Below are positions 27,201 through 42,200 of a DNA stretch of 64,000 bases, piece after piece (the first letter of the stretch is position 1; the number at the start of each line of letters is the position of its first letter). Location: positions 21,942-85,941 of the forward strand of contig MEDY01000086.1 in NCBI GenBank assembly GCA_001724265.1, written 5' to 3'. The translations under genes and the position numbers were made by a program. The notes under the pieces were generated by a model that ran no database searches, had not been told where the DNA came from, and saw only the letters and a program-made list of their open reading frames with translations. Source of the stretch: Rhizaria sp. SCN 62-66. Lineage: Eukaryota > Rhizaria, unplaced.

Positions 27201-30200
27201 CTGTTGTTAACACTGCCAGTGATGACAATGTGGTGCTGCTAGCGCTTGTTGACTCTGCTGCGGAGGCCGTTGCGGCCGCGGCGGCTGCAGCTGCGGCCGC
27301 TGCGGCAGCAGGCTCTGCCACCGCTGCGTCTGGGGGTCGGTCGACTTATCGCATCCGCAACCTTACCGGCTACCCGCTCACGTTCTCCTCTGTGTCCAAC
27401 TCGAGCCTTGGCGTCAACACGATTGCGAACAGTAGCCTGAGCTCCAATAGCTGGCTCTCGAGTGCAGGCATGACCAACTTGCTGTCGCCGTCGTCTTCGT
27501 CCGAGCTTGCTGCCAACGCGAATGTTGACAATGGCAACAACAGCATCGGTGTCAACTACAACTTCTTGGCCTCGACTGGCGTCGCCAGCAGGTCAGGCTC
27601 TGGCTCCGTCATCATGCCAGGTGCTGAGGGTCTCTTACGCTTAGGTAAGGCCTCTCTGCCCCGCGCCCGTCGCGCGCGCGCGCACGCTGCCTACCACAGC
27701 CAGTTCAACAGCGGTGGCGGCGACGGTGCGGACAGCGTGGCTGACCGCTACAGCGCCAGTGCCGCTGGCAGTAGCAGCAGTATGATCAGCGGCGTTGGCG
27801 TCAACGGCCTATCTGGCAGCGCTAGCGGCGCCGTGAGCAACAAGAACTCCGTCACTGGCGCCGGCGCCAGCCACCGCAGCCACAACGGCGGCGGTCTGGC
27901 TCGCAGTCGCCGCCGCAAGGCGCGCACTGGCCGCGCACTCGCTGCGATGGTGCAGAGTGGGCTCAGCCCCGCCGACGCGGCCGCCACCGTCGCTAGCGCT
28001 AGCGATGATGACAACGATGACGACGTTGACGGAGACGCTGGCGCTGGCGTCGACACGATGGTCATCGGCGCCACAATCGCCGCCGTCGACACGAGCGTGC
28101 TTGCAGCGGCTGCCGGTGGCGCTGGCACTGGATACGGCTACTCCTATGATGACGGCGATGATCGCGATAATGTTGACAGCGGCATGTGTGCAGCTGCAGC
28201 CAGTCACGACGGCCACGCCCATCGCATGAGTCCGCGCCGCACGGGCTCCGGACACGGCCTCGGTCGTCGGGGTCTTGCGCTCTCAACTGACGAGGATGAT
28301 GACGACGAAGATGGCGATGGCTTTCACAACAACAGTCGCTACTATGCCCGGAGCCGTGCGCGTAAGAGCAAGTACCACTTTGACGATGAGAGTGACTGCG
28401 GCAACGACCTCATCTCGACATCCGACGACGGCAACGACGACTTTGTCAACAATCCTGACTATAGCAACAACGCGGACACCCAGCGCCAATACGGCGACAG
28501 CTACGGCATCGACATGCCTGCTGCGAGCTCGAGTAACGGCTGTTTTTCGTTCAGTCGCAAGGACGCCCGCCGCGCCGCCCGTGCGCGTCTGCAGCGACAC
28601 GCGGCTTACTTTCTGCACCCTGTCGCCGACGGCGCCAGGCACGCGCGCTACTACGCGCCCGCAATCACGCTGCAGCTTGCCTGTCCGGTCACTGTGTTCA
28701 GCCAAGCGGCGCAGACCGAGACCGACAACAAGCAATGCCAGTCGCAGACTCCGTCTCAGTCGCTTGGTCAGCCGCAGTCTCAGTCCCAGCCGCAGCTACA
28801 GCAGCAGTGGGGCCTGTGGGGCTGCGTGGCCCGCATTCCCCTTGACGCGTTCACTCCCAGCTCAACCGCCGCGGGCTCCGCGGCCGCGAGCACTCAGCAG
28901 CAACAGCATGAGGCGCTGGGCGCGGGCTTCGCCGGCAGCAGCAGCGGCACTAGTGGCGGTGGCAGCGGGAGCGGCAGCGCCGGCAGCGTGTTCCCGCTGA
29001 TGCCGACTGCGCGCAGCGACCAGGCATGGCCGCTGCTCACGGTCACTTCGCAGCCGGCGGCGCTGCAGATCCCGACCTACTTACACGCGCCCGGCGCCTA
29101 CGCCACCGCGAGCACGCGACTAAGGGGCTCTGCGGGTGGTGCCTCAGCTGCGGCTAGCAACAGACCGTACTTGGACGCCTACTTAGCTGCCCACGGCCGC
29201 CCCCTTGTCGGCATGGCATCTCCCCTCACCGGACTGCCCACAGTCACCCCCGCGCAGTCCGCGGCCGCTGCTGCTGCTCACGGGCACTTCGCTAGTAACG
29301 GCAACGCCGGCGCAGTGCTGTGCGCGACGAAGCAGGCCGTGGTGCCGCTGTCGTACGTCTACTGCCGGCTTGAGACCAGCACTGCTGCGGCCACGGCGGC
29401 GGCGGCGGAGGCCGCGGCGGCGGCGGCGGCCGCGGCTGCTGCTGCAGTAGTTGGTGGTGAGCCTGTCATCGTGCCTGCAACCGAGAACAGTAAGTATTTC
29501 ATCAACACGGCACTTTACACCAGCAGCATCAACAGCGACGGCGATGATAACGATAGCGCTGCTGATGCCAGAGCGGGTGCAACTGGGAACGATGCTAGTG
29601 ACATGGGCATCAACGCCAGGAACATGTTGCTGGTGACACCGACGGCACGCCCCAGCACTCTCCCAACCATCACAGTCTCGTCGACATGCTTTTTCGCGAA
29701 CCGCACTCTGCTCCCGCTCGAGATCATGATCGTCGACACTCTCACCCAGTGCGAGATGTTGCGCGCGTTCGTGACTCCCGGCGACTCGCTGCCGCTGCCG
29801 TTCTTGCAGGGCGTGCCGGCCGCGGTCAAGGTGCTCGTCAGGCCCGCGGGCGTGAGCTACTTAGACTCCAAGTGGGAGTGGCCCTTAGACGGGCTCTCCT
29901 TTGCTGAGATCCACGCTGCAACCTCCAGCACGAATAGCAGTACCGCCAAGACGACCGCTAGCAACAGTCATGCAGGCGGCAATGAACGCTTCCTGACTTG
30001 TGCGAACAGCTACTGCACTCGCGCCCGCTCTCATTCCAACTCGGAAATTCACAACCAAAGTCACAGTCAGCTCGACAGTAATGGCGGTGCTAATGAGCAT
30101 GGGCCGTACGCGGTCGCAACTCCCGCTGCCGTAGCGACTGCGATGCAGATGAAGGGCCAAGAAGAGTTCGTGTTCTGCGCCAAGGTCGTCATCACGCGCA

Positions 30201-33200
30201 CGCCCACGCTCGCCACTGCCGGCGGCGCGGCTCTGGCGCAGAAGCAGCTGCAGCAGCAGCTCGGCCTGTTGTCGGCGGCTGACCTCATCACGATCGCCTT
30301 TGAGCCGCCGCTTGTGTTGACGAACTTCCTGCCGCTGCCCGTGATTGTGAACGTGAAGCTTCGCGTGCTCTCACAGACATTGGTCACGTACAAGACCGGT
30401 GATCGCAAGACGAGTGCTGACGTTGAGTCTGCTGAAGACGGCAACGACGCTTCGGCTTGGTTCCTCCCTGGCCCCGACGCGCCGCTGTCCGCCTTCTACG
30501 TGCCGGCCTCCGCGTCTCTGCTGTCGCTCGCGCACGGCCAGTCGGCCCACATCCACTGCTTCGACCTCGCGCCGCGCACTGTGCCCTCGCACCTCACAAC
30601 CAACGCCAACGCGGACAGCAACAAGAACATTAACTCTATGAACAACCCCAAGAGTCCCGCCGGCTCCAGCGCAAGCTCTATCCCCTGTGGCACGTTGTTG
30701 TCGCTGCCGGTGACCGCACCCGCGCCCGCGCTGGTGACCGCCGAGATCAACCTTGCCCGCCCGCGCCGCACGCGCGCCGCGGCCCGCGCCCGGCTGCAGC
30801 GCGCGGTGTTTGAGCTCGTGGCCGAGCTCGTCGCCACGATGCCGACGGCGGCCGAGCGCGCGGCGGCCGAGGCCGAGGCCGAGGCGGCCGCGGCCGCAGC
30901 CGCGGAGGAAGAGTTTGAGGGCATCGGGTACGACTTTGAGCAAATCAACGCCAACTCCAACACGGCCCTCAACAGCTATACTGTTGGGAGTGCTATGGAC
31001 GGCGACGGTGGCCTTGCCGGTGTAAGCAACGGATCCGGTGCTGTCGATTCGGGCACGCTGACACGCGATGTGCTGTCATACTCGATGTCGCTTGGCAATA
31101 CATTTAACGGCGGCAACTTGAATGACACCACTCTCGGTGGCGCCGGTATTAATGTTACAGATACGGCTCCTCCTCCTAGTGGCGTCATGCAGAGAGGCCT
31201 TTCCTCATCTTCGATTGCTGCGTTTGCCTCTCCGACCAAGAATCACGCAAGCGGGGGCAACCGTCCTGTGCCCGCGCCAGTCCACAGCCGAACCCACAGT
31301 CGCCGTAGTGTGCGCGGCAGCAACCTCTCCCAGTCGCACTCGAGCGCGAGCGCCAGTGCGGCTGTGAAGAGGCGCGACGCCGCCGCGACTGCGCGGGCCG
31401 CCACTGACACTGCAACTGCGGCTGCCGCTGCTGCCGCGGCTCTACTGACGCGCAAAGAGCGGCAGTTTGACGCGGATATTCTCGCTGCGTCCCAGTTTGA
31501 CGCCGGTGCTCTCAGTCAGTCCTACGCCAACACGGACAACTACGCGTACGGCAACGTGGACAGTGCGAGTGTTGCTGTCAATGCTGGCGCCACGCAGCCG
31601 CCACAGTCGCAGACGATGCGTCACCGCCGCCGAGCTGGCGCTCTGTTTGCCGGCAGCAGCAACAGCGTCTATGTGAGTGACGACGACAACGACTACGACG
31701 GTGGTAACAGTGAGGTTGACGACAATGCGGGCACTAACTCTGGTTCCCCACTGACGCTGCCCGCGGCGGCCCTGTCGCCCAACGATCTCTTCTCGCTCCC
31801 GTTCGCCTACAACACGACTGCGAACAACGGCGCGCCTCTGAGCACGAGCACCAACAGCAGTGTGGGCAGCAGAAGTCTCAGTGCTGGTGCAAACAACGTG
31901 TTCGCTGCCCCGTCTTCTCACAACAGCAGCAGCAGCAGCAGTATCAGTGGCAGTAGCAGCAGCAGCAGCAGTAGCGTGAGCAATAGTCACCCCTACCAGT
32001 CACTGATCACAACCAACTCTAGCACAGTCACTCTCAACAGCGACAGCACTCACACCGCTGGTGTCGCCGCTGATGACGAAAACGATGCCGCTGTGAACAG
32101 TGCTCGCGGGCGCGAAGCTGCAGCGACTGAGACTGCTGAAGCCTCCCGCGGTCACTCTGCGACGGACGGTGCTGGTTCTGCGCACAGCGGCAGCCGCTCT
32201 GCGCCGGACGAGGCCGCGGGCGCGTGGACCTGGGCGTGGGACTGGGCCCACCTGGCGCTCACCCTGCTTAGCGTGCCCGCGCCAGAGCTTCCCGCGCGCG
32301 CCGCGGCGCTGTGCCGGCCTACCCCGTTGCTCGCGGCGGCGCTGGCGGAAATCGTGGCGCGCGCGCGCAGTGCGGTGACCGAGGACGACGTATACCTCTC
32401 CGGCCTCAGCTCCAGCGCCAACGCGGCCGCCATGGCCGCTGCCGCCGCTCATGGGGGCCACTCGCAGGCGCAGGCGCAGCCGAACGGCGCTGGTCTTGGT
32501 CTCGGCCTCGGACTCGGACTCGGACTCGGCGCCGGCGCGAGCGCGAGTGCTTGCGGTGGCGTCGGCGGGCTTCTCGGCAAGCAGGCGAGTGAGTGGAGCG
32601 ATACGTGGTCGAAGCCTGCTATCATCCACACGGTCGCTGTCGCGTCGTCTAATAGCGATGTCAATTGCGATGTCTCTGTTGAAAGCACTGCGGACGAGTC
32701 AAAGTGCTCTGAGAGCACTGAGTCTTCGACTGCAAGCTCCTCGACAGCTGTGTCCCCGTCGACTGACTCAGTGTTGGTGCCAACCGCAGTGCGCTCGCAG
32801 TCGCAACGCGTCTGCGACCTTAAGGGCAACGTGCTCACGGTCACTCTGCGCTACAGCCATAGCAACACCTCTGTCGTCACGCTCACGGTGCCCTACTGGT
32901 TCGTGAACCGCACAGCGCTGCCGCTGCTCTTCGCCACGGTTACGGCCCCGAGTCTGCAGGCACTGGACGCGGCCACAGCGGCTGCGGAGTACAACGCGGA
33001 CAACAGTGCTATGCAGTCGAAGAGTGAGATCGCGAAGTCTAAGCGTCTTCTGGCAGGTGTAAGGGTCGAGCCGTGCGCCGGTCAGCCCGTCGCATCGCAA
33101 CTGCAAGCTCGCACTGATGCGCTTCTGTCCGCGCAGCTTCAGCAGCAACAGCTTCAGCAGCAGCTCTTTACGGCTGGCTCTGTCAACAGCTCCAATAGTA

Positions 33201-36200
33201 ACGCCAACTACACCTCGTATGCTCCGAATGTCAGCGCCAACAGCGGTAGCAGTATGCTCACCGACCTGTGGTCACCGGCGCTCAAGCTGCTCCCACCCCA
33301 CGTCGGCGCAGTGCCCGCGGCCGCCCCTCTGACTGCGACGACGCGCGCGGTGCTGCTGGGCGCAGACGTCTCCGCCACCACGGCCACCGACGCGCTCAGC
33401 GATATCTTCACAGACTCTGGCTCAATATACTCCAATGGCAGCGACAACACCGCTGTGAACGACGGGCTTCGTGTCGCGCTGCTGTCGGACGACTGCGAGC
33501 CCTGCATGGACGTCAACGTCACGCTGCCCAACACAGACATCCTGCTCTCGTTCCGCGAGTCGCTCTACGGCAGGCCCAAGCGGCTTACCTTCGAGCAGTT
33601 CGCCGAAGCCTTCCCGGCGCCCGCGGCTGCCGTGTCGCTCTCCACCGCCACAGCTCTCCAAATCCATCACAACGCCTCGAGCGCAAGTTCGAGCTCTAGC
33701 TCTAGCGCGAGCGTTGGCTTCAGCCGCCTCTTCCGCGACCGCCGCAGCGCTGCCGACCGCGACCGCGCCGAGCGCGAGCGCGAGCGCAGTGACCGCGACC
33801 GCGTCTCCGCCTCGGTCGGCACCGCCGGCGCGCAGTCGGCGCTGGCCGCAGCGCAGGCAGCCGCGGACGCTGCCGTCGCCGCCGCGCGCGTGTGCGGCGC
33901 GCTGCGGCTGCCACAGACGCGGTGGAGCTCGCCCTTCAGGCTCTACTCGGCCGGGGAAGACGCGGGCACTGCGGCGGGCGCCGCGGCGGGCGCGGCGGCG
34001 GCGGCGGTGTTGGCTGGAGGCGCGGACGCTGTGAACGGCAGTGGCAGCGCTGGACTGTACGGTGTGATCACGCTCACCGAAGATTGCAGCGGTGAGGGTA
34101 ACGATGTGAAGAGTGAGAACGCAGTGAGCTACTGCAGCAGAAACCTCGGCGACGACAACGACGGGATCGACGACGATTGTGAGAGCTATATCTACAGCAA
34201 CAGTTGCGGCGACGGCTCTGCCTCTTGCAAGAGCAAGAACAGGCCCGGTTTCCCAGTCTACGACAACGATCTCCAGTCGTACAACCCCCACCGCTGGGCG
34301 CTTCTGCTCGCTGAGGCGAAGAAGACTGTGAGCGGCGAGCTCGAGCTTGTGCTCTCCGCTCGCCGCCGCGCCATCGGTGCCTTCCTCGGGCTCGGATCTA
34401 GCAGCGCAAGCTCTAGCTCTTGCACTAGCAACGACAACGGCACTGGAGCACACGTGCTCGGCGGCGCCGTCACGAGCACGGCCATCGACATCGCGACGTT
34501 CGAGCGCGCAATGACTGCCGTGCGCCGCGCCGCCACTAGCCCCCCGCTGCTGCAGCGGCCCGGCTTGCTCTCGCCGGCCGGCGTCGCGCTCTTTGCCCCA
34601 CTGACCGACACGAACTCGTCGTCGACGTACGTGCAGCTGGGCCGCGCCCGCGCAGTGCTGCTGCGGCTCTGCGCCCTCGAGCCCGTCGCCGCCATCGACG
34701 CCGCGTTCGCGCGGCTGACCGGCGTCGCGCAGTCTGCCACGCTCAGCGCCAGCGCCGCGCCGGACGTGGTCGCGCTATGCTCGGTGTCGCAATGGATTGC
34801 CAAGAGGGCGCAGATTGCGATCATTGAGGCGAAACGCGGATATGCGGCGTATCTTAACAGCAAGAGTAACTCAAGTGACGTTCGTGAAACTACTAGCAGT
34901 GCTGGCTTGAGTGGTGATGCGAGCAAGGATGTTTCGTCTTCTGGCGCTAAGCAGCCTTTGTTTGGCGCTAAGCCGCCACCTCGCTCGTTCGAGTTCAGTG
35001 TCAGTGTCCTGGACCTCAACCCTCCAGTCCACTCTCTCACGAACACGGCGCGCTCGCACGGCCACAGCAACAGCTCGCTGTCGACTCTGACTGCCGGCTC
35101 CTCGTCTAAGTACCCGCTTCAGGCGTCTAAGTACCCCACGCGTGTAGTCACCATCGCGCCGCGCTTCTTGCTGATCAACCGCACGCCGTACCTGTTGCAG
35201 CTCTCGCAGGTCGGGACGCGCCACCGCTTCGCGCTGCCGCCCCACACGCAGCGCACATGGCACCGCGCGGCGCCCGCGCTGCCGGCGCGGCTCACGGCGC
35301 GCGTGTGGCGCAAGGGCTGGCTGTGGACGGCTCCGGGCCACGGCTTCGCGGCCGACGTCGCGGGCGACAGCGCCGGCGTGATGGGCAGACTCGAGGGCGA
35401 AGAAAGCGCCGTTATGGCCGTGCGCGTGCGGGCCGTCGGCGCGCAGTGGGTGCTCACAGTCACTTCCGTCGCGCCCGTGGTCGTCACGTCGCTGCTGCCC
35501 GGCAACAGCAGCACTGGTAATGACGCAGCTGTCGTGCCTGATCAGGCGGCGCTTGCTGCCGCGGCCGCGGCTATTGCTGCTGGCGTTTCCAATACGGGCC
35601 CCGGCTCGAACACCAGCTCTAGCGCGGTCTCAACGACAACTACAACGACTGGCGGCGTCAGGCTGAACAACCTCACTGCACTGACTCTCTACTACCACCA
35701 GCACGGCTTTCCCGCCCGCTCGTTCCTTCTGCCGCCCTACTCCTCGGTGCTGACGGCCTGGCCCGAGCCCTGCGCCCCGCACCGCGCGATGGCGCTCACT
35801 GCGGCGCCCCCCGGCTGGGTGCCCCCGCCGCCCGCGGCGCTGCGGCAGCTCCGCCAGGGCGGCGGCCGGCGGGCCGAGGCGCTGGCGCTCTTCACCGCAG
35901 TCGTCGCCAACGTCGGCGCGCGGCTGGGGCCGGGGTTCACGCTGATCCGCGGCTACAACAACCAGCCGCAGCAGTTGCCGCTGCTGATGGCGGCGCACCA
36001 GACGCAGACTGGCGTCGCGGGTGGCGCGGTTTCGAACAGCAATAAGACGGGTTCTGCCTCTGTGGGTGGCAACAGTGGTGCGAACGGCGAATTCCTGTAC
36101 AAGGGCGCCAAGCAAGCCGCGAAGCGTGTCATCACGACTGCGACGACGACTTTAGAGTCTGCCGCTGCCGCCGCCGCCGGTGTCACCGTCACCGCCAACG

Positions 36201-39200
36201 CCGCCTCGGGTGCGAACCCTGGCGGTGAGAACGTCACATACGGCGACATCGGCCGGCTGCTCCTGCTGTCGCTCGCGGTGGCTGCAACCGCGCCCACTGG
36301 CCCTGGCTCTGGTGTTACAAGCAGCGGCAGTGTCGGTGCTGTGGGCGCTGGCGGCCAGCACAGCGGCGCTCTGGCGGCGGCTATTCTCGCGCACCAGCGG
36401 CGCAAGGCGGTGGCCACGGTCACTGCAGCGACAGCTGCCCTCGGTAACAACGCCAACAGCGGCGCCGGCGGCTTCAGTGGCAGCAAGCGCGGTGCTAAAT
36501 TGCAGCAGAAGCCTGTCTCTACTGCGGCAGCGAGTGTTGCTAGTAACAAACGTCACTACTACTACGACGGCGGCGATGAGGACAGCGGCGACGACAGTGA
36601 CAACGACGGTGAGAACAATAGCGCTCTCAACGCCGCAACAGCCTCCTCTCACGGCAATGGTGCGGAGGGTGAGTTGGCTGCAACGGCCACGACTGCGAAT
36701 GCGGCTAATACAACCGCAGACGCAGCTCACGTCCCCGGACACGGGATCGGTCACTCTGCGTCGTCGTCCAAGGACTCTCTGGCGCCTTTGGGCTGGCACG
36801 GCGACATCGGCACGTACCCCGTCTCGTCTCTGCGCAAACACGCGCCCGTGGCGCTATTCCACTCGCCGCACTACCCGTGCCCGATGCGCGTGTTGCGCGC
36901 CATTGATCCCTCGCTCAGCGAAGACGACGTGCTGCAGCGCGTGGTCGAGGACACGCCCCACATCCCTGAACGCTTCCTCGCCGAGATGCTCACGGCGGCG
37001 CGCGGCGCACCGGGCTACAACCTCGCCGTGATGCCCGTCGCCGTAACCGTGGCCGCGCAGGCCGGCATGGTGGCCGTGCTCACAGTCGCGCCCGCCGGGG
37101 CGGAGGAAGTGGCGGCGCGCGGCTTGACTTTGATCACGGCCCCCTCTGCGTCGACGTCGTCCTCTTCTTCTGCGGCGTCTCTGTCACAGGCAGGGTCGGA
37201 TGCGAGTAAGAGCAGCAATAGCGAGAGTGCTCTGTTGAGTTCCAGCGGTATCTACAACGATGCTAGTCCCAACAGCTCGACCACGAACGCTGCGACTACA
37301 ACGATGAGTGGTCCAACTGCGACCGCGACAGACGCGCTAGATGGCAGTGGCAAGGGCACTGGCGGCGCTGGTGGTAGCAGCAGCAAGGCTCTGCAACTCG
37401 CTGCCCCCGGTGCTTTGACGCGCTACATCAACGATGAGATCCGTCGTCGTCGTGCCAGTGGCTTAACTTCTTACCAAGACGAACACCGCAGTGTCAACAG
37501 CGGTAATAGCGCGAGCTCGAGCGGCCTAACTTCTTCCTCTGACGCCCCGTGCGGCCTAACTTCGACGCTACCGTCCGTGCTCGCGCGGACGTACGAAGCG
37601 ACGGCGCTGCGCCGTGCGGCCCCCGTCTTCACGCTGGAAGTGCGCCTCGCGGGCCTCTCCGTCTCGGTCGTGACCGCGCAGCAGCCCGGCTCGGCCGCAG
37701 CTGTGGTGCTCCTGCGCGAGCGCGAGCGGCGCCAGCGGGCGCAGGCCGAGCTGTGGCGCCGGGGCCAGTTTTACCGCAGACGCGGCCACGGAGTGCTGCC
37801 ACCCGCCAGCGAGTTGGCGCCGCGGCCGTTCGCGCTCAGTCTGCATAGCAACAAAAGCAACGGCGGCGGCGGCGGCGGCGGCGGCGGCAGCGCTGGTAAG
37901 GGCGGCAAGGACGCTGCTAGCGGTCGTTATGCTTCTGGTGGACGTGGATTTGCCGCGAAGCAGCATAGCAACAGCGCCAAGAGCGACGACGACCAGACGC
38001 ACAACACCAGCGGTGAGGGCTACGAGTCAGCCTACTACTACAGCAACCACAGCGTTCCTAGCAACAACAATAACACCAGCAACGACGCCAATGCCGCCGC
38101 TGCGGCCGCCGCGACTGCTGCCTCTGCCGCTGCTGCTGCCGCGACCGCGATCGCTGCTGCGGCGGTGAACGACGACACCGCCGGCCACCGCGCACGCCCG
38201 CGGCCGACGTCGCTGTCGAGCTTCCATGTGTCGCCACTGTCGGTGCGCCGCCGCGAGCTGCTGCTGCTTACGGTCACGGCGGTGCTGGTGCGCACAGTCA
38301 CATTCCCGACGCGGCGCGACGTCGAGGCCGCGGTCGGCGCCATCCAGCTCGACAACCAGCTCGGCAACGGCAGCGAGAAGCCCGTCGTGCTGCACAGGCC
38401 AGGCGCCGGACAGCTCGGTGCAGCCTCCGCGGCGTACACGGGGGCGAACGCGGCTGCCTCTGGGGCTTCCGCGACTACTGTAGCTGCTGGTGGGAGTGTG
38501 AGTGCTCCCAGCGCCGGTGTAAATACCATGGGGCTGCCCCCGCGCATCACTGACCGGCCCTCTTGGGCCGCAGCAGTGGTGCCTGCTGCCGACGTGGCGG
38601 GGCTGTTGGCGCAGCTGATTGCAGCAGCACGTGAAGACGCTGAAATCGCCGAAGCCGCTGCTGCCGCTGCTGCCGCCACAACGCCGAACCGCGGTCATGA
38701 CGGCGACGGCGACAACAACGATGACGACGACAATGACGACGATGACGCGTCACTGGCTTTGTCGAGCGTCAGTGCCGCCGGCGGCAGTGGCGGCAAGTCT
38801 AAGCGCGTTCGTTGGGTGCCGCCTCAGACGATTGACCCTTACAACGAGCTTTACTCGCCGGCTCGGTCCCCAGTGCTCACTGCAGAGGCGCGGGCCGTCG
38901 TCATCGCTGCGCTGCGGGACATCGCCTGCGTCACGAGCACCGCGGTCGACACGATTGCCGCCGCAGTCGCTGCCGCTAACGCCGGCACCAACGCTGACGC
39001 CAAGAGTGTGGCGAGCGCGGTTGAGTCCGAGGTCGCGTCCGCCGCTGTTCTGGCCGCCACTGTCGCCGATGTGCGCCGCTACCGCGCTCTTGCGCTGCTG
39101 CTCTCAGAGCGGCTGCGGCTGAGCGCGGAGCAAGAGTGGCTCGCGCGGGGCGCGGTGTGCTACTTCGGCGTCTCGCAGTCGCTGTCGCGGTCTAAGGGAC

Positions 39201-42200
39201 CCCTTACTTACTACCCGAAGCTGTGCGTGCGGGTCGACAAGCTCGAGATCGACTTAGAAGAGGACTTCCTTGTGGAGGTACTGACATTCGTCGGATCGAT
39301 CACGCAGGCCCTTACACCGCTGACCACGACGACGACCTCGCTCCAGCATCAAATCGCCACTGCGCCTCACCCGAGCACAGTCACCAACAACACCACCGCG
39401 GGAAATGCCAACGCCAACGGACAGCCGCAGGTGTTGCTCTCGCCGGCGCACTTCGCCTCTGCCGCGCCGCCGTTGGCGCTGCCGGCCCCGTCGCTGGGAT
39501 GGCGGCTTAATTTGTCGTCGCCAGCCACTGTCGCTGCTCTAATCCCGGCCGCGGTACTCGCGCGCTACGCGCGGCAGCCGACGCTGCAAGTGCCAACCGC
39601 CACGCTCTACCGCAACAAGAGCAGTCTGAGCGCGAACAGCGGCTCGACGCAGACTGGGGCGGCGGCTGGCGCGGGGGGCACTGAGAGCAGCGTCGGCGTT
39701 GTGATGCCAGTGCACGGGCTCGGAACGCTACAGGGCGGCGGCAACTGGAGGCCTGCCTTCAGTGCACTGCTCCAGTCGCCGTCGCTGCCGTTTGCCTCCA
39801 GTAACAACAACGTGAATGCAAACAACATGAGCTCTAACACTGCTGCAATTGACTGCGCTTACGCCAGTCTAAGTACCTCGCTGAGTAACAACAGCAGCAA
39901 CAGTCTTGACAGTCTCAACACGAACAACACGGACTCATCTCCGGCAGGAACTGCGACTTGCGCTGCAACTGACCGCAACTCTGCCGCTCTTGCTCACGGC
40001 TACGGCCATGGCGGCCTGAGTCTCGACCCTGAGGCCGAGGCCGCTGCCGAGGCCGAGGCTGACGAGCGCGACCTCATGCGCCGCATCATCATCGCGCTCG
40101 AACACACAGGCGTTCCGCCCGTCATTACTGCACACGGCGACGTCGTTGCAGGCCGCGTCTTCGGCCACGCGGATCTTGGTCAGGCCGCCTACCTGGCGGA
40201 AAGTCAAGCCACGTCTATGAATGCGAACACTTACGCCGCCTCTGTGTCCGCGAACGTTGCTGCGATGTTCAACCGAGGCGGTCTGGTCAAGCTAGCGGCG
40301 CCGTTCGCCACAGAGCCCCCGGCGGCTGCGGCGGGCTCTGCGAAGCGGGGAGCCGCGCTTGCCGCGGCTGCTACTGCGGAGGCCGAGGCTGAGGCCGAAG
40401 CCGAGGCTGCCGCCGCTGCTGCTGATGCTGCGAACGAGGCTGACTACGATGACGACAACAATAATGATAGCGATGAGAGTGGTGCTTACTACAACGCGAG
40501 TAACGGCCATAGCAGCGCCGGCGACGGGAGCGATGGCGAGTATTACTACAACAGCCACGGCCGTCACACCGGCACGGCCACTGCGTTGGGCTCACTCACC
40601 ATTGATTGTGGCGATGACGATCAGCACAACAGCGGTTTTAACTCTGCTAGTGACAACGACAATAGTAACAGCGCCTACGTCAGTGACAGCGACGCCGGTA
40701 TTGCACCGGATGCTCGCAAAGTTAAGCCGCCGCGTGGCGCTCGTCCGTCACTCCAACAGGGTGGCCGAGCCTCCCACAGTCGCAGCTCGAGCTTGAGCTC
40801 TGACGTTCACAGCAATCACCACGACGGCGACACTAGTTTCTCCGGGAACGGTGACCACAACGACGTCTATCTTTCCCCGCAGCAACAATACCAACGTCAA
40901 CTCTTCAGTAACAACGCTCGTAGCAGTCACACTCAGAACCAGACTCAAACCCATAGCCAGAGCACCAGTCAGTCTCAGGCGCCGACTCAGGGTCAGACCC
41001 AGACTGGGCCCACGTGGCACCTGCTGCCGCCGCACGTCGCCGGCGAGTTGGCCCTGCTCCGCGCGTACGTGCGCCTGTTATCGCACTCGCATGAGTTGCA
41101 CCACCTGCAGGACGAGCTGGCCACCGCCGGGACCGGTGCGGACGCCTCGGTGTCGTACTTCGGTGACGTGTCGCTGCATGCGTTCAAGCTCGTCGTCTCC
41201 TATAGCACGGGCAATGCGAAGCTGCTGGAGTCGTTTCTCCCGCAGGCCTTCACGCCCGCCGCGGCGAACACCGCGCCCGCCAACACTCGCGCGAGCAGTA
41301 GCACGAGTGCGAGTGCAGTACAGGCGCAAGCGCAGTCGCAACATCAACAAACCGCAGCAACAGCAGCAGCAGCAGCAGCAGCAGCTGATGATGACGGCGT
41401 TATGAACAGCAAGACCGCGTCTCTGTACAACTTCGAGGTCGCGCCGCGGTCCGCGCTGTCATTCCTGCGCACCACCACGAGCACCGCGCTGGCGCCCTAC
41501 GCCGCCGCCGCGCTGCGCGCCGCCACCTCGGCGCTGCTCAACATTAACTCGGCCGCGCTCACGGTTGCGCCGTTGCGCGTGCGCCACAGCCTCGCCGCGT
41601 CGCAGGCATTTCAGGCCCAGGTCGCGCGCCACTACGGCATCGCGCTCGCGGCGAACTTACATCGGATTCTCGGCGCTGCGGAAGTCTTCGGCAATCTGGG
41701 CGGACTCACTGACGCGCTCATCAACGCATTCATGGACTATTTCTCGGAACCCGTCATCGCGGTCTCGGACTCGGCACGCGCGGCGCCGACTACCCTCGCC
41801 GTCCCGCTCGCAGTCGCGCGCGGCTTGACTTCCGGTCTCGCCCACGGCCACCGCGCGCTGGTGCAGCACATCGTCTTCGGGGTCGCCAACACCATCGCGC
41901 GCACGACGACGTCCCTGGCCAAGGGCACTGCGGCGCTGACCGCCGCGCTGGGCGTGTACTGTGAGCCCGACCCGGCCGAGCTCGAGGAGGCCGCGGCGCG
42001 CGGGCTCACGGTCGCGAACAACGCGGCCGGCGCTGCGGCGGCTCCTATGGGCGAGGCGGGGGCCGAGGGGTGGTGGTACCAGTCGGTCGGCGCGGGACAG
42101 GGCGTGGCGCTTGCCGTGGCGCCGTGGCTGCTGCGGGCTCTGGTGCCGGTGGCATATGTCCTCGCACCAGACACTGACGACGACAACACTTCGAATCCTG

